Below, in pieces: positions 1 through 8,061 of a DNA stretch of 64,000 nt. Made by a program: the position numbers and the translations under genes. The stretch covers positions 1-64,000 of the forward strand of contig JAJCZJ010000002.1 in assembly GCA_029262455.1 (NCBI GenBank), read 5' to 3'. Numbering within the stretch: the stretch's first letter is position 1; each line of letters opens with the position of its first letter. Under the pieces are notes generated by a model. That model made no database searches. It saw only the letters and a program-made list of their open reading frames with translations, and was not told the origin of the DNA. Source of the DNA: Deltaproteobacteria bacterium. Its GTDB lineage: Bacteria > Desulfobacterota > Binatia > HRBIN30 > CADEER01.

Positions 1-214
1 TCAGTACTTCGCGCACCCGACCTGCCGGCCTCGCCCACCCATCGATAAAGCTAATCAGCTTTGCTTCGAGCGTTTCTCCGCTCAAGATGTTGTCGACGAT
101 CACGCCGTCCATATGCAGGACGAGCCAACTCTCCAGCGCCTCAGTCGAATGAAACGCGTTCTGCAACGCCTCGACGAGAAGGCTGAGCTTGCCATCTAGA
201 TTAACGTCCGCCAC
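1..214 (-). CDS. Partial EAD1-type protein, N-terminus only
   Basis: An open frame begins at a GTG at 214 and runs off the left edge, so only 71 residues are visible. The frame is closed upstream by the TGA of the EAD1-trypsin gene, 15 nt before the GTG, so the start is well bounded and the two genes are surely co-transcribed. The peptide is helical with the spacing of an effector-associated domain of the EAD1 type: a leucine-rich first helix (LSLLVEALQNAF), HS, a second helix (LESWLVLHMD) and a last helix ending in GRVREVL. It lines up by eye with the first 75 residues of the neighbouring protease. In known systems EADs are small adaptor domains that bring effectors together with NTPase or protease partners. 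Whatever this protein carries after its EAD lies outside the window, so its activity is unknown. Confidence 0.72.
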   Translation of the reverse strand, partial: MADVNLDGKLSLLVEALQNAFHSTEALESWLVLHMDGVIVDNILSGETLEAKLISFIDGWARPAGRVREVL

Positions 215-229
215 TGCCCTGCTCCGCGC

Positions 230-1303
230 TCACTCCCGCCAAAATCGCGGGACGCCTTTCGCTTCCAACCGGGTGATGATCTCCGTGATCGGAACCGCTT
301 GGTTCTGTTCGGGCTCCCCGATCGCCGTCTGGTTGTAGAGAAGGTCTCCCGCGTGATGCAAAGCGACCGCCTCCAGTTTGGCGTTGAGAACCACCGACCC
401 CGAAGAGCCTCCGATGGTATTGGCATCGTGATAAAGGCGGAGGCTCTGCTCCGCCCCCTGCCTGACAACGCCAATCGTCAGTTTTGCCGGCTCTCCGTCC
501 GGGTGCTGGACGATGAGGATCACGCTCCCCTGTGCCGGCATCGACTGAACCTCGCTCACTTCGACCGAGCCGCGATCATTGATCGGATCGGCTAAGCGGA
601 TCAAGGCGTAGTCAAGCGTATCGGCGGTCGGCGTCTCTGGCCCTGCCCCGAACTCCGAATTGCTCGCTGGACTCCAGTCGGCGCACCAATCCGTTGCTAG
701 CCGATGAACGGATCCCTCCTGCGTGACGCCGTCGTTGACCGCATAGTCGAACCGGCACGCAAAGTCTCCGGGAGCCCATGTCGCTTCAATGTCGCCAGCG
801 CCCAAAGCGTGCCGCACCACATGCCAGTTCGTCAGAACGAGATCCGGCGCCACTAGCCACCCGGTGCCCCTCGCCCGGCCAACCGGGTGCTCGACCCGGC
901 AAACACCGCGGGTCACTTCTGTTAGCTTCTCTATCCAAGGAAACGGATCGCTGAAGCCGGACTCGACGCGGACGATGTCCTCGAGGGATCCGCCCGCAGC
1001 GTCTGGAACCTCGACACCCGTGAGGTCGTAGGAGTTGTCCAGCAAAACGAGAAGCGGACTATTCGGCCGGTCGCGAAGAGCGTTCTTGACAAGGCCCGCG
1101 AGCCATCCACCGGCTTTCGCGAGAACCAAGACCTCGAGCATCTGGTCCGTGTAGCCCAGCCCATCCGGAGCGATCTCGTCCCATCGCTTGTCGAGCCGCA
1201 GTAGTAGGAAGGTCTTGAACTTGGCTCGGCTAGGGTAGGCAAACAGCAGCGCCTCATGAAGGGCCGTGAGCTGAAGGTGGTTGGGATTCGACCAGTCCGC
1301 CAT
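230..1303 (-). CDS. EAD1 - trypsin-like serine protease fusion
   Basis: This is a 357-residue protein without a signal peptide, so probably cytosolic. Residues about 8-75 form a small helical EAD1-type adaptor domain. Residues about 130-350 form a trypsin/V8-fold protease with a complete triad: His161 (in LTNWHVV), Asp231 (in TLDYALIRL) and Ser301 (in GGSSGSVV, with the oxyanion glycines). EAD1-protease fusions are known parts of NTPase- or protease-centred bacterial conflict systems, where the EAD pairs with a matching EAD on a partner. The next gene downstream starts 15 nt after this stop and also begins with an EAD, which makes it the obvious partner. A subtilase lies 147 nt upstream on the same strand. 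It is probably a regulated protease that cleaves cell targets or activates its partner; the substrate is unknown. Start ATG at 1303. Confidence 0.88.
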   Translation of the reverse strand: MADWSNPNHLQLTALHEALLFAYPSRAKFKTFLLLRLDKRWDEIAPDGLGYTDQMLEVLVLAKAGGWLAGLVKNALRDRPNSPLLVLLDNSYDLTGVEVPDAAGGSLEDIVRVESGFSDPFPWIEKLTEVTRGVCRVEHPVGRARGTGWLVAPDLVLTNWHVVRHALGAGDIEATWAPGDFACRFDYAVNDGVTQEGSVHRLATDWCADWSPASNSEFGAGPETPTADTLDYALIRLADPINDRGSVEVSEVQSMPAQGSVILIVQHPDGEPAKLTIGVVRQGAEQSLRLYHDANTIGGSSGSVVLNAKLEAVALHHAGDLLYNQTAIGEPEQNQAVPITEIITRLEAKGVPRFWRE

Positions 1304-1450
1304 GACTCAATGAAACCTCTCAATTCGACAGAAAACCAGGATCGAAAATCTGCTTCTCCTGAACAACTCCACCCTCATCCGAAAAAAACCCGTTGAAAAC
1401 AGGACACGCGCCGAACACGGCCACGCGCGCCTGCTGTTCAACGTCCGACC

Positions 1451-2626
1451 TCAGTTGCGCGGCGCCTGACAAATCCCAGTACCCACGTCTTCCTCTTCCG
1501 ATCCCGCCAAGAGCGGGCCCATTTGTCCGCTCGCAATCAGCTTGGCGGTGAGCGTCTCGCTGTCGACCCGACCATTCTCGGCAAGCAGCTTATGCGCCCA
1601 AAGCGAGGCAACGCCAGCGATGTGCGGGGTCGCCATACTCGTCCCGCTCATTATGCGCAGTCCACCGCCGGCCTTCGCGGATACGATCCTCACTCCCGGC
1701 CCGGAGACGTTGACTTGGGAGTTTGAGAAGTCGGCAACCCTAAGCCCGCCGGCTGCCTCACCAAGAGCCCCCACGGCGATGACACCCGTGCCGGCGGCTG
1801 GAGGCGCGACGGCGATCTCGAAGTCCGGCCGATCGCTCTCGTTGCCAGAGGCGGCGATGATGACGCTGCCTTGGTTGAAGGCGCCCTGCGCCCGCACAAA
1901 TGACGCTAGCTCTGAGAACAGGTTGATATTCGCTCGGTACGCTTCAAGAGCGAGAGACGTGGCCGGCTCGATTCGCATGTTCCGTTCTTCGACGAGACGC
2001 TGAACGAAGCCAGGAAAATCGATGCCGAGCGACATGGACACGACGTGTGCACCTTCGTTGACCGCCCACTGGATCGCTCGAGCGATCGAGGCAGACGAAC
2101 CGCCGCCAGCACCCAGCACCTTGCCAATGAGCGCACGGCGAATCCCGGGCGCGACGCCGATGCGAAGGCCGTCAACTTCGCGGCCAAAAATGGTGCCGGC
2201 GCAATGGGTGCCGTGACCGTTCAGGTCGTCGTCGCCTTCGTCGGTAAAGTTCCTCCGGGCCAGTGTCACCCCACCGAACGCGGGATGATTCGGGTCGATG
2301 CCTGTATCCAAGACCGCGACGGTGATTCCATCACCGGAGAAACTCGATTCATCGGCCCCCACAGCTTTCACGCCCCAGGTGACGGAATCGGCCATCGCCG
2401 TGACGGGCTCGGATTCAGTCGGCGCGATGAGCTTCATCGGCATGGACTCGGCGACGGCACGGGTCCGCGGGTCACGACGGAGGTCATTGCGTTCCGCGAG
2501 TGACAGCTCAGCTTCGTCGATCTCTAGGGTACTCGGCTCCGGCCCAAGACCTTCCAGACCGAGGTTTTCAGCCGCCGGGACAACCGCGGCACGGCTGCGA
2601 AGAACGACATACTTCTTGTCTACCAT
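1451..2626 (-). CDS. Cytosolic subtilisin-like (S8) serine protease
   Basis: A 391-residue subtilase with all catalytic parts: Asp107 in VAVLDTGID, His138 in NGHGTHCAG, the oxyanion Asn262 in AASGNES, and Ser330 in SGTSMATPHIAG. The first ~80 residues contain a short prodomain-like stretch (LRRDPRTRAVAES). There is no signal peptide, so it probably acts in the cytosol or leaves by a non-Sec route. A strong Shine-Dalgarno (GAGGAGGT) sits just upstream of the ATG at 2626. It is the first gene of a minus-strand operon that continues into the EAD1-trypsin and EAD1-X genes. Intracellular subtilases of this size are recurrent effectors or processing enzymes in EAD-containing conflict systems, and that role fits here by context. 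An ordinary intracellular housekeeping subtilase remains possible. Confidence 0.9.
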   Translation of the reverse strand: MVDKKYVVLRSRAAVVPAAENLGLEGLGPEPSTLEIDEAELSLAERNDLRRDPRTRAVAESMPMKLIAPTESEPVTAMADSVTWGVKAVGADESSFSGDGITVAVLDTGIDPNHPAFGGVTLARRNFTDEGDDDLNGHGTHCAGTIFGREVDGLRIGVAPGIRRALIGKVLGAGGGSSASIARAIQWAVNEGAHVVSMSLGIDFPGFVQRLVEERNMRIEPATSLALEAYRANINLFSELASFVRAQGAFNQGSVIIAASGNESDRPDFEIAVAPPAAGTGVIAVGALGEAAGGLRVADFSNSQVNVSGPGVRIVSAKAGGGLRIMSGTSMATPHIAGVASLWAHKLLAENGRVDSETLTAKLIASGQMGPLLAGSEEEDVGTGICQAPRN

Positions 2627-2853
2627 GGCGTTACCTCCTCATGCTGCATCGCCGACAATGGGTTGTCGAGGAATCGTGTTCGTTCGCCGAAGCTCTGTCG
2701 AACCACGGCAACCCAGGCAATGTCTATAAGGGATACCGCGTACGGCGATCGAGGGACGGTTCGCTCCCTCAAAGGCCAGATTCATTTGCGGGAGGCATCG
2801 CTTGGATGCGTAGCGCGGGTTGACTATGGGTAGAGCGTCCCCCTGCGACACCC

Positions 2854-3615
2854 ATGACCAAAATGAAGAAACCAAAACAGTACCAGCACCTCGACGCCGA
2901 CAAAGTCGAGCTGTCGATCGAGAAGCTTGGCCGCCGCGTCACCGAGCGCTTCCCAAAGTCAGGGCTGAGCGAAGTATGCGCCGAGCTCCTCGATGTGAGT
3001 GAGCGCGCAAAGGAACGCGCGCAGTGGATCGCCAAGCCGATCCTGTGGCTGCGCGCCTCGATCGGGGGTCTGATCCTCGTGATGATCCTGGGGGCCATCG
3101 CAACCGCCGCCAGTTTGCCGCTAAACCGCGAAAGTCTCGGCCTCATCGAGTTCATCCAAGTTCTCGAGTCCGGGATCAACGACCTCGTCCTGATCGGGGC
3201 GGGTATCTTTTTCCTGGCGACCATCGAGACCAGGATCAAGCGCGAACGGGCACTCGCGGCGCTCCACGAATTGCGATCAATCGCGCACATCATCGACATG
3301 CACCAGCTCACCAAGGACCCCGAGCGCGTGATGCATTCCGGCACACGCACAGAGCACTCGCCGAAGTCGACTCTCACCAGCTTCGAGCTAGGACGATACT
3401 TGGAATACTGCAGTGAAATGCTTTCCATGACCGGCAAGGTTGCGGCAATCTACGTCGAACAATTCGAGGACTCCGTCGCGCTCGACGCAGTGAACGAAGT
3501 CGAGGCCCTCACCACCGGCCTCTCTCGCAAGATCTGGCAGAAGATCATGATCCTCTACTCACTCGACCCCGGCATTGCCCCAGCCGCGATGCCAAGCATT
3601 CCGTTGAACCAGTAG
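2854..3615 (+). CDS. Conserved two-helix membrane protein, unknown function
   Basis: A 253-residue protein with two predicted transmembrane helices (about 65-88 and 107-125), joined by a short loop that includes LNRESLGLIEF. A charged ~60-residue N-terminal region and a ~125-residue C-terminal region flank them. The C-terminal part carries a strongly patterned block (LHELRSIAHIIDMHQLTKDP, then FELGRYLEYCSEMLSMTGKVAA and LTTGLSRKIWQKIM). I recognise it as a recurring but uncharacterised family found in many proteobacteria, without a name I can give. It is transcribed divergently from the subtilase operon, 227 bp away. Two nearby methionines (positions 1 and 4) are possible starts, and neither has a strong Shine-Dalgarno. 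Nothing ties it to the protease operon except proximity. Confidence 0.8.
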   Translation: MTKMKKPKQYQHLDADKVELSIEKLGRRVTERFPKSGLSEVCAELLDVSERAKERAQWIAKPILWLRASIGGLILVMILGAIATAASLPLNRESLGLIEFIQVLESGINDLVLIGAGIFFLATIETRIKRERALAALHELRSIAHIIDMHQLTKDPERVMHSGTRTEHSPKSTLTSFELGRYLEYCSEMLSMTGKVAAIYVEQFEDSVALDAVNEVEALTTGLSRKIWQKIMILYSLDPGIAPAAMPSIPLNQ

Positions 3616-3814
3616 GGGCGCGGCCGGAGTATCGTTGAGGTCGTCAGCCTCGACCGGTCGCCGTTCGATCACACCCGCTGGCGAAGGAATGCGGACACTC
3701 AAAAGCCATCCATCCAGGCCATGAAAAAAGATACTACGGCACTTTCTCACCAGATCTTGCACAAGCGATCAAATACATGCTCTACGTCCGACTATTCAAA
3801 AAAAGGGGGCAGAC

Positions 3815-4183
3815 ATGAGAACGCTCGCGATTACAGCTGTCGCGTTATCTATTTTCGGTAGTCAGGGGTGCACGATTCGCCAAGCGGATCTGACGGCTAT
3901 CTCAACCCGCAGCGTCAACTTGGATCGGGTCGACCTCGACTCCCTGCCTAGAAAAGGGCGCGTCGAAGGTCGAACAAGCAAGTGGATGATCCTGGGTATC
4001 CCACTCGGCATCCCACATCTCGAAGACGCAGTCGACGATGCGCTGACCGAAGGCCAGGGAGATCTGCTGACCGATGCCGTTGTGTACCAGAGTGGTTGGT
4101 CAGTGATCTTTTTCGGGCAATCCACCATCTCCGTAGAGGGCGAGGTAGTCAGCACCAGGGATAGACAGGGAGGCGGCTTATGA
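3815..4183 (+). CDS. Small lipoprotein, tandem paralogue 1
   Basis: A 122-residue protein with a lipoprotein signal peptide (MRTLAITAVALSIFGSQGC; lipobox Cys19), so it is probably anchored in the outer or inner membrane. The mature part contains DLTAISTRSV near the N-terminus, then LEDAVDDALTEGQGDLLTDAVVYQSGW and a FGQSTISVEGEVV strand near the end. The same pattern is repeated in the next gene, so the two are paralogues. A good Shine-Dalgarno (AGGGGG) precedes the ATG. Its stop overlaps the next ATG (ATGA), which indicates translational coupling. The family is recognisable as a common small proteobacterial lipoprotein, but I do not know its function. Confidence 0.8.
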   Translation: MRTLAITAVALSIFGSQGCTIRQADLTAISTRSVNLDRVDLDSLPRKGRVEGRTSKWMILGIPLGIPHLEDAVDDALTEGQGDLLTDAVVYQSGWSVIFFGQSTISVEGEVVSTRDRQGGGL

Positions 4184-4542
4184 GGACACAAACCAGACGA
4201 CTGCTGTGCTGCGGGCTGATGGTCGGCTTATCGGCATGCACGGTACGCCACGGCGACTTCACTGTGATCTCGAACAAACTCGTGCGTACGTCCGACTTCG
4301 AACTCTCCACCGCAGATCGACGCAGGGGAATCGTCGGAGAAGACAAAGCCCACATCATCATCCTCTTCCCGACCAAAGCGCAGGTCACGCTCGAGGAAGC
4401 CATCGACGACGCCCTCCGACAAGGCGAAGGTGACGTATTGACTGACGCCGTCATCGAATTCACCAGTTGGTACATCCCGTACGTCTACGGGCAGACAAGC
4501 TGGAAGGTCACTGGCGACGTCGTAAAGACACGTCGAAACTAA
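4180..4542 (+). CDS. Small lipoprotein, tandem paralogue 2
   Basis: A 120-residue paralogue of the preceding lipoprotein. The signal peptide ends in a clear lipobox (VGLSAC, Cys20). The mature protein repeats the family pattern: DFTVISNKLV, LEEAIDDALRQGEGDVLTDAVIEF, then a YGQTSWKVTGDVVKTR ending. The start ATG overlaps the upstream stop as ATGA, so the two products are probably made in a fixed ratio and may form a hetero-oligomer (inference). A strong hairpin follows five bases after the stop. Function unknown. Confidence 0.8.
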   Translation: MRTQTRRLLCCGLMVGLSACTVRHGDFTVISNKLVRTSDFELSTADRRRGIVGEDKAHIIILFPTKAQVTLEEAIDDALRQGEGDVLTDAVIEFTSWYIPYVYGQTSWKVTGDVVKTRRN

Positions 4543-4547
4543 ACACC

Positions 4548-4585
4548 GCGAGACTTGGCGACCGTTCGCGGTCCCCAAGTCTCGC
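4548..4585. terminator. Bidirectional hairpin with UUCG loop between convergent genes
   Basis: An exact 11-bp inverted repeat (gcgagacttgg at 4548-4558 and its complement at 4575-4585) encloses a second 5-bp stem (gaccg/cggtc) capped by the tetraloop ttcg at 4565-4568, with one unpaired C on each side. It starts five bases after the second lipoprotein stop and lies between genes reading toward each other, so it fits a shared terminator. No clean T-run follows on the plus strand, so it may act as an RNA 3'-end stabiliser instead. Confidence 0.7.
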
Positions 4586-4656
4586 TCAGAATATCTCGCT
4601 CAGAATATCTCGCTCAAGATATCTCGCCCGAGACAACTCGCTCAAAACAACTCGCC
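4580..4656. repeat. 14-bp tandem repeat array, about 5.5 copies
   Basis: Units read tctcgctcagaata, with the same unit again, then tctcgctcaagata, tctcgcccgagaca, actcgctcaaaaca and a partial actcgcc. The first unit starts inside the 3' arm of the terminator hairpin, so the array seems to have grown from that arm. Its last copies contain the stop codon (4642-4644) of the minus-strand FG-GAP gene. Confidence 0.85.
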
Positions 4657-6609
4657 AACCGTCGCAACAATATCGTCCCGGACCACCATCGAGCATCCGA
4701 GCAAGACACAGGTGAGATCGTTCGCCCTCACCACACCGTCCCCATCGCAATCACCCCGACACACTGGCGAAGGTGTTTGCACGGGAGTGAACGGCGTCGG
4801 AGATGTTCGATTCGGGGAGGGGGTTGGAAGCTGAGTATTAGTCACTGCAGTCGTCGTTGCCACGAGATCCACCGTCGGCGTCGGTGAACCGGCAGCCGAG
4901 CAACCTCCCTCCGGTTCTCGCGCTACCAGAGTCGTGTCGATCTGGACATTATCGAAACTCTGCCAGCACCCGCTCGGCCACCAAATTTCAACCCGGTGAA
5001 CAGCGCCGCTCAACTTCCCCAGCCCAAAATGCGCCACCCGCTCACTCTGTCCGAGAAAGTGTGAAACCGAACCAATCTCTCGAAGCTGCGGCCGTCCGTC
5101 GGGCTCGCCCGAGACCTTGACCCGCGCGCCGATGCCATCTCTATTCGACGTTGATCCAACTGTCCGGACACGCAACCAGCTATTCTGATTTCCCCCGTCA
5201 TTGCGATACAGCACGGGCCCCGCCCCGTTGTTAACGACAAAGACGTCCAAGTCACCGTCATCGTCGTAGTCGAAGACTAGAAGCCCCTTCCCGCTTCGTC
5301 TGTCAGTAAGCCCGACCCTCGCGGACATCTCGGTCATCAGACCCGTGCCGTCGTTCTCCCAGAAGCGCATAGGATCATTGTTGAACAGATCGTCAGTCCC
5401 GGAGTGCGGGAAGTCGACACCATTCGTCATTACTAGGTCGAGAGTCCCGTTGTTGTTGTAGTCGAAGAACGCTGCTCCCCAACCCCACTGGCCATCTTGC
5501 ACGCCCACCACACTTGTCGCATCGCTGAAAACCCTGTCGCCCTCGTTGCGGTACAGCCGGTTCCCTGTGTACCCCCACGAGCAGGCAACCGATTCGCAGG
5601 TCTCGGAAGCGTCAAAGATCGACGTCACAAACCAATCAAGATCTCCATCCCCATCAAAGTCAGCTATCGTGGACCCCATACCATTCTCGTCAGTACCCAC
5701 GCCGGCCAAATCCGTCCCCTCAGAGAATGTGCCGTCTCGGTTGTTCCAAAACAGGCGACTCGTCGCGAAGTCAGCCGCAACTGCAAGATCCGGCCATCCA
5801 TCGAGATCCAAGTCTGAGAAGCTTGACGCAAACGCATGAGAGCCACGCAAAGAGAGACCGGCGGCCGAAGTCACGTCCTCAAAGTGCCCAGGTCGCATCT
5901 CTCCCAGGTTGCGCAACATCCGAGAGTGCGAACGATCACCGGGGAGCCACTCTGTTGCGTGTAGATCGAGCCATCCGTCGCGGTCGTAGTCGCCAAACGT
6001 TGCGCTAAACACTCGTCGCGACTGTTCACCCATGGACGCCGCACCCCGCGCGATAGCCTGTTCTGAAAACCGGCCGCTGCCATTGTTGATGAAGAGGTGG
6101 TTGCGGTTGTTCTGCACATCGCCGGCGTCTCCGAGGACTGTGACGTAAAGATCGAGATCTCCGTCGTTATCGATATCGCCGAAGGCCGCACCGTTGGACT
6201 GCAGGCCGAAAGGCGCAAGGCCCGCAGCTTCGGTACCATCTGCGAAGCTCCCATCACCCGAGTTTAAGAAGAGTATGTCAGGCTCTCCAAGTCGTGTAAC
6301 AAACAGATCTAGATCTCCGTCCGCCTCCACGTCGCCTACCGCCGCTCCGCCAGTTATCCTCTCAGGCTCACACGATGAACCAAGCTCAAAAATGCAATCG
6401 GGCCTAGTCCGCAGAACGTGCTGGACGTAGTCCAAACCGGCGCCAACAGTAACATCCGTGAATCTCGGTTCGGCGTATCCGGCGGATGGCTTTCCGCCGA
6501 TCGGGCACGACAACAATACCGCCGCCGAGACAACGCAACATCTTCGACGGAAGTGCATTTTTCTTGAAACTCCGAGAAAATTCGGCAAACGGATGGCAAT
6601 CCCTAGCAT
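4642..6609 (-). CDS. Exported FG-GAP/VCBS protein with ASPIC/UnbV domain and half dockerin-like motif
   Basis: A 655-residue exported protein. Most of it is made of FG-GAP/VCBS beta-propeller repeats, recognisable by motifs such as GDVEADGDLDLFVTR, GDIDNDGDLDLYVT, ADFDGDGDLDWFVT and FDYDDDGDLDVFVVN, each a calcium-binding loop. An ASPIC/UnbV (CRTAC1-like) domain follows at roughly 490-580 (GIGARVKV, HFGLGKLSGAVHRVEIWWPSG). After a Pro/Thr linker it ends with a single dockerin-like unit (CRGDCDGDGVV); the usual second unit is degenerate. The end of the gene lies in the 14-bp array. A signal peptide follows Met18 (ATG at 6558). The upstream ATG at 6609 has AAGGAG only 2 nt away, so the start is uncertain. 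It is the last gene of the minus-strand run. Confidence 0.85.
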   Translation of the reverse strand: MLGIAIRLPNFLGVSRKMHFRRRCCVVSAAVLLSCPIGGKPSAGYAEPRFTDVTVGAGLDYVQHVLRTRPDCIFELGSSCEPERITGGAAVGDVEADGDLDLFVTRLGEPDILFLNSGDGSFADGTEAAGLAPFGLQSNGAAFGDIDNDGDLDLYVTVLGDAGDVQNNRNHLFINNGSGRFSEQAIARGAASMGEQSRRVFSATFGDYDRDGWLDLHATEWLPGDRSHSRMLRNLGEMRPGHFEDVTSAAGLSLRGSHAFASSFSDLDLDGWPDLAVAADFATSRLFWNNRDGTFSEGTDLAGVGTDENGMGSTIADFDGDGDLDWFVTSIFDASETCESVACSWGYTGNRLYRNEGDRVFSDATSVVGVQDGQWGWGAAFFDYNNNGTLDLVMTNGVDFPHSGTDDLFNNDPMRFWENDGTGLMTEMSARVGLTDRRSGKGLLVFDYDDDGDLDVFVVNNGAGPVLYRNDGGNQNSWLRVRTVGSTSNRDGIGARVKVSGEPDGRPQLREIGSVSHFLGQSERVAHFGLGKLSGAVHRVEIWWPSGCWQSFDNVQIDTTLVAREPEGGCSAAGSPTPTVDLVATTTAVTNTQLPTPSPNRTSPTPFTPVQTPSPVCRGDCDGDGVVRANDLTCVLLGCSMVVRDDIVATVGELF

Positions 6610-6735
6610 CGCTCCTTAGCAGGTCGAGATATGAATCTGCCTACGCTCGACTCATTTCCCGAGCGCTCGCTCCAGAATCGCCGCCGCGAGGCACAAAGTC
6701 GCCCCGCACAGACTCGCCGCGCTGTCTTCATTCAA

Positions 6736-8037
6736 CTACGGCTGCCACTCTGCCCGCACATAGGCTCTGGTAAAACCGGTCGGAAAGGTGACCGTCACCG
6801 TCGCCGTCGACTCGTCGGCTGTCCCTGAGAGAGGGGTGGATTCAACAGTTTCGTCTGGAGCATTCTCGGAGAGCAAGTGTAGATTGACCACGGTCGGAAC
6901 GGCAGGGTCACCGCTAGTGGTCGGAATGTTGCGCGCCTGAATTGCCACGCTGACAGGCGCAGTCGTATCGATCGTTACATCGGCAGGAGTGAAACTCCCG
7001 GTCGGATCTTCCAGGGGAATGCCATTGACACTCACAACGACCAAAGAGGGAGGCAGCCCTTCCGGTAAGAACACTCCGTAGGGCCTGCGGAAAGGAAACG
7101 ACGGTGACATCGTGCCGCTGAAGTCACTCTCGAACGCTTCGAGGCGAATCCGACCACTTGACCCTCCACCGGCACGGCCCCCACCGCTCGCCCCGCCCAG
7201 AGCAGTGAGAGTTCCCTCACCACTAATCGTTGGTGCTGCCAATCGAATTGCGCCGCCGCTTCCTCCCCCGCCTCCGCGGCCGCTGAACCCCCCACCGGCG
7301 CCACCGTTGGCCTGCACCGTTCCATCGACGGTTATCGAAGTATCGCTCGCGATGAGCAAAGCTCCACCACCGGCGCCACCACCACTGAGGTTCCCCCCAC
7401 CGCCGCCCGACCCAGCCATCAGCGGCACGAGCAGCTCGTTGCCATAAGTCGCGCCGCCATCGTTGCAGCACGAATCATTAAATGTACCGCAAACCGTCCG
7501 ACAGCCACCGCGACCGCGGTATCCAGCCCCCGCGCCGTCGTTTCTCCCCCCCCCTAGGCCCTTCCCGGGGAAAGAGGATGACCCTTCCGATGCGCCAACT
7601 CCTCCACCAAATCCCCCCGCACCCCCGAATGAAGGAACTCGATCTCCCCGGTTCAGCACCTCGCTCCCAGATTGTCCGTCCTCACCATTGAGGTCGATCG
7701 TCCCATCAATCTTGACAGCCCCGGAAGCAAGCCAGAACACCGGGCGCGTGAAGACTCGAGCCGACATCCGTACGACGACGTCCTCGGCGATGTCGATCGT
7801 GGTGAAATGAAAAATCCCGTCGCCATCCGAATCCAGCCCGAGCGCGACCGGGTCGAAATTAATCATCCCAGGGGTCGTGAGATTGAGCGCGCCATCCGTT
7901 CCATCCGAACCACTTGCGAACGTCTGTGCCTGCAGCCCAGCCGCGCCCATGAACACCAGTAGCGCAACGAGACAGCTTACAAACGTCCGCGACAACGCCC
8001 CAAAATATCGAAGGTCCTGCGAGAAGAGTAACACCAT
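6736..8037 (-). CDS. Exported glycine-rich protein
   Basis: A 433-residue protein with an N-terminal hydrophobic signal (TFVSCLVALLVFMGAAGLQAQ). The middle (about 145-300) is extremely glycine-rich, with long GGxGGG tracts broken by a Cys-containing island (GGCRTVCGTF, SCCNDGG). The flanking parts show beta-strand patterns such as AVKIDGTIDLNGEDG and SITVDGTVQANGGAG. Similar glycine-rich exported proteins occur in Myxococcota and Acidobacteria; no enzymatic motif is visible. It starts 24 bp after the stop of the RHS-leader gene, so it is probably in the same operon. It is probably a structural surface or matrix protein (inference). Confidence 0.75.
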   Translation of the reverse strand: MVLLFSQDLRYFGALSRTFVSCLVALLVFMGAAGLQAQTFASGSDGTDGALNLTTPGMINFDPVALGLDSDGDGIFHFTTIDIAEDVVVRMSARVFTRPVFWLASGAVKIDGTIDLNGEDGQSGSEVLNRGDRVPSFGGAGGFGGGVGASEGSSSFPGKGLGGGRNDGAGAGYRGRGGCRTVCGTFNDSCCNDGGATYGNELLVPLMAGSGGGGGNLSGGGAGGGALLIASDTSITVDGTVQANGGAGGGFSGRGGGGGSGGAIRLAAPTISGEGTLTALGGASGGGRAGGGSSGRIRLEAFESDFSGTMSPSFPFRRPYGVFLPEGLPPSLVVVSVNGIPLEDPTGSFTPADVTIDTTAPVSVAIQARNIPTTSGDPAVPTVVNLHLLSENAPDETVESTPLSGTADESTATVTVTFPTGFTRAYVRAEWQP

Positions 8038-8061
8038 GACTGTAGTCTCCTTCTGCCTAGC

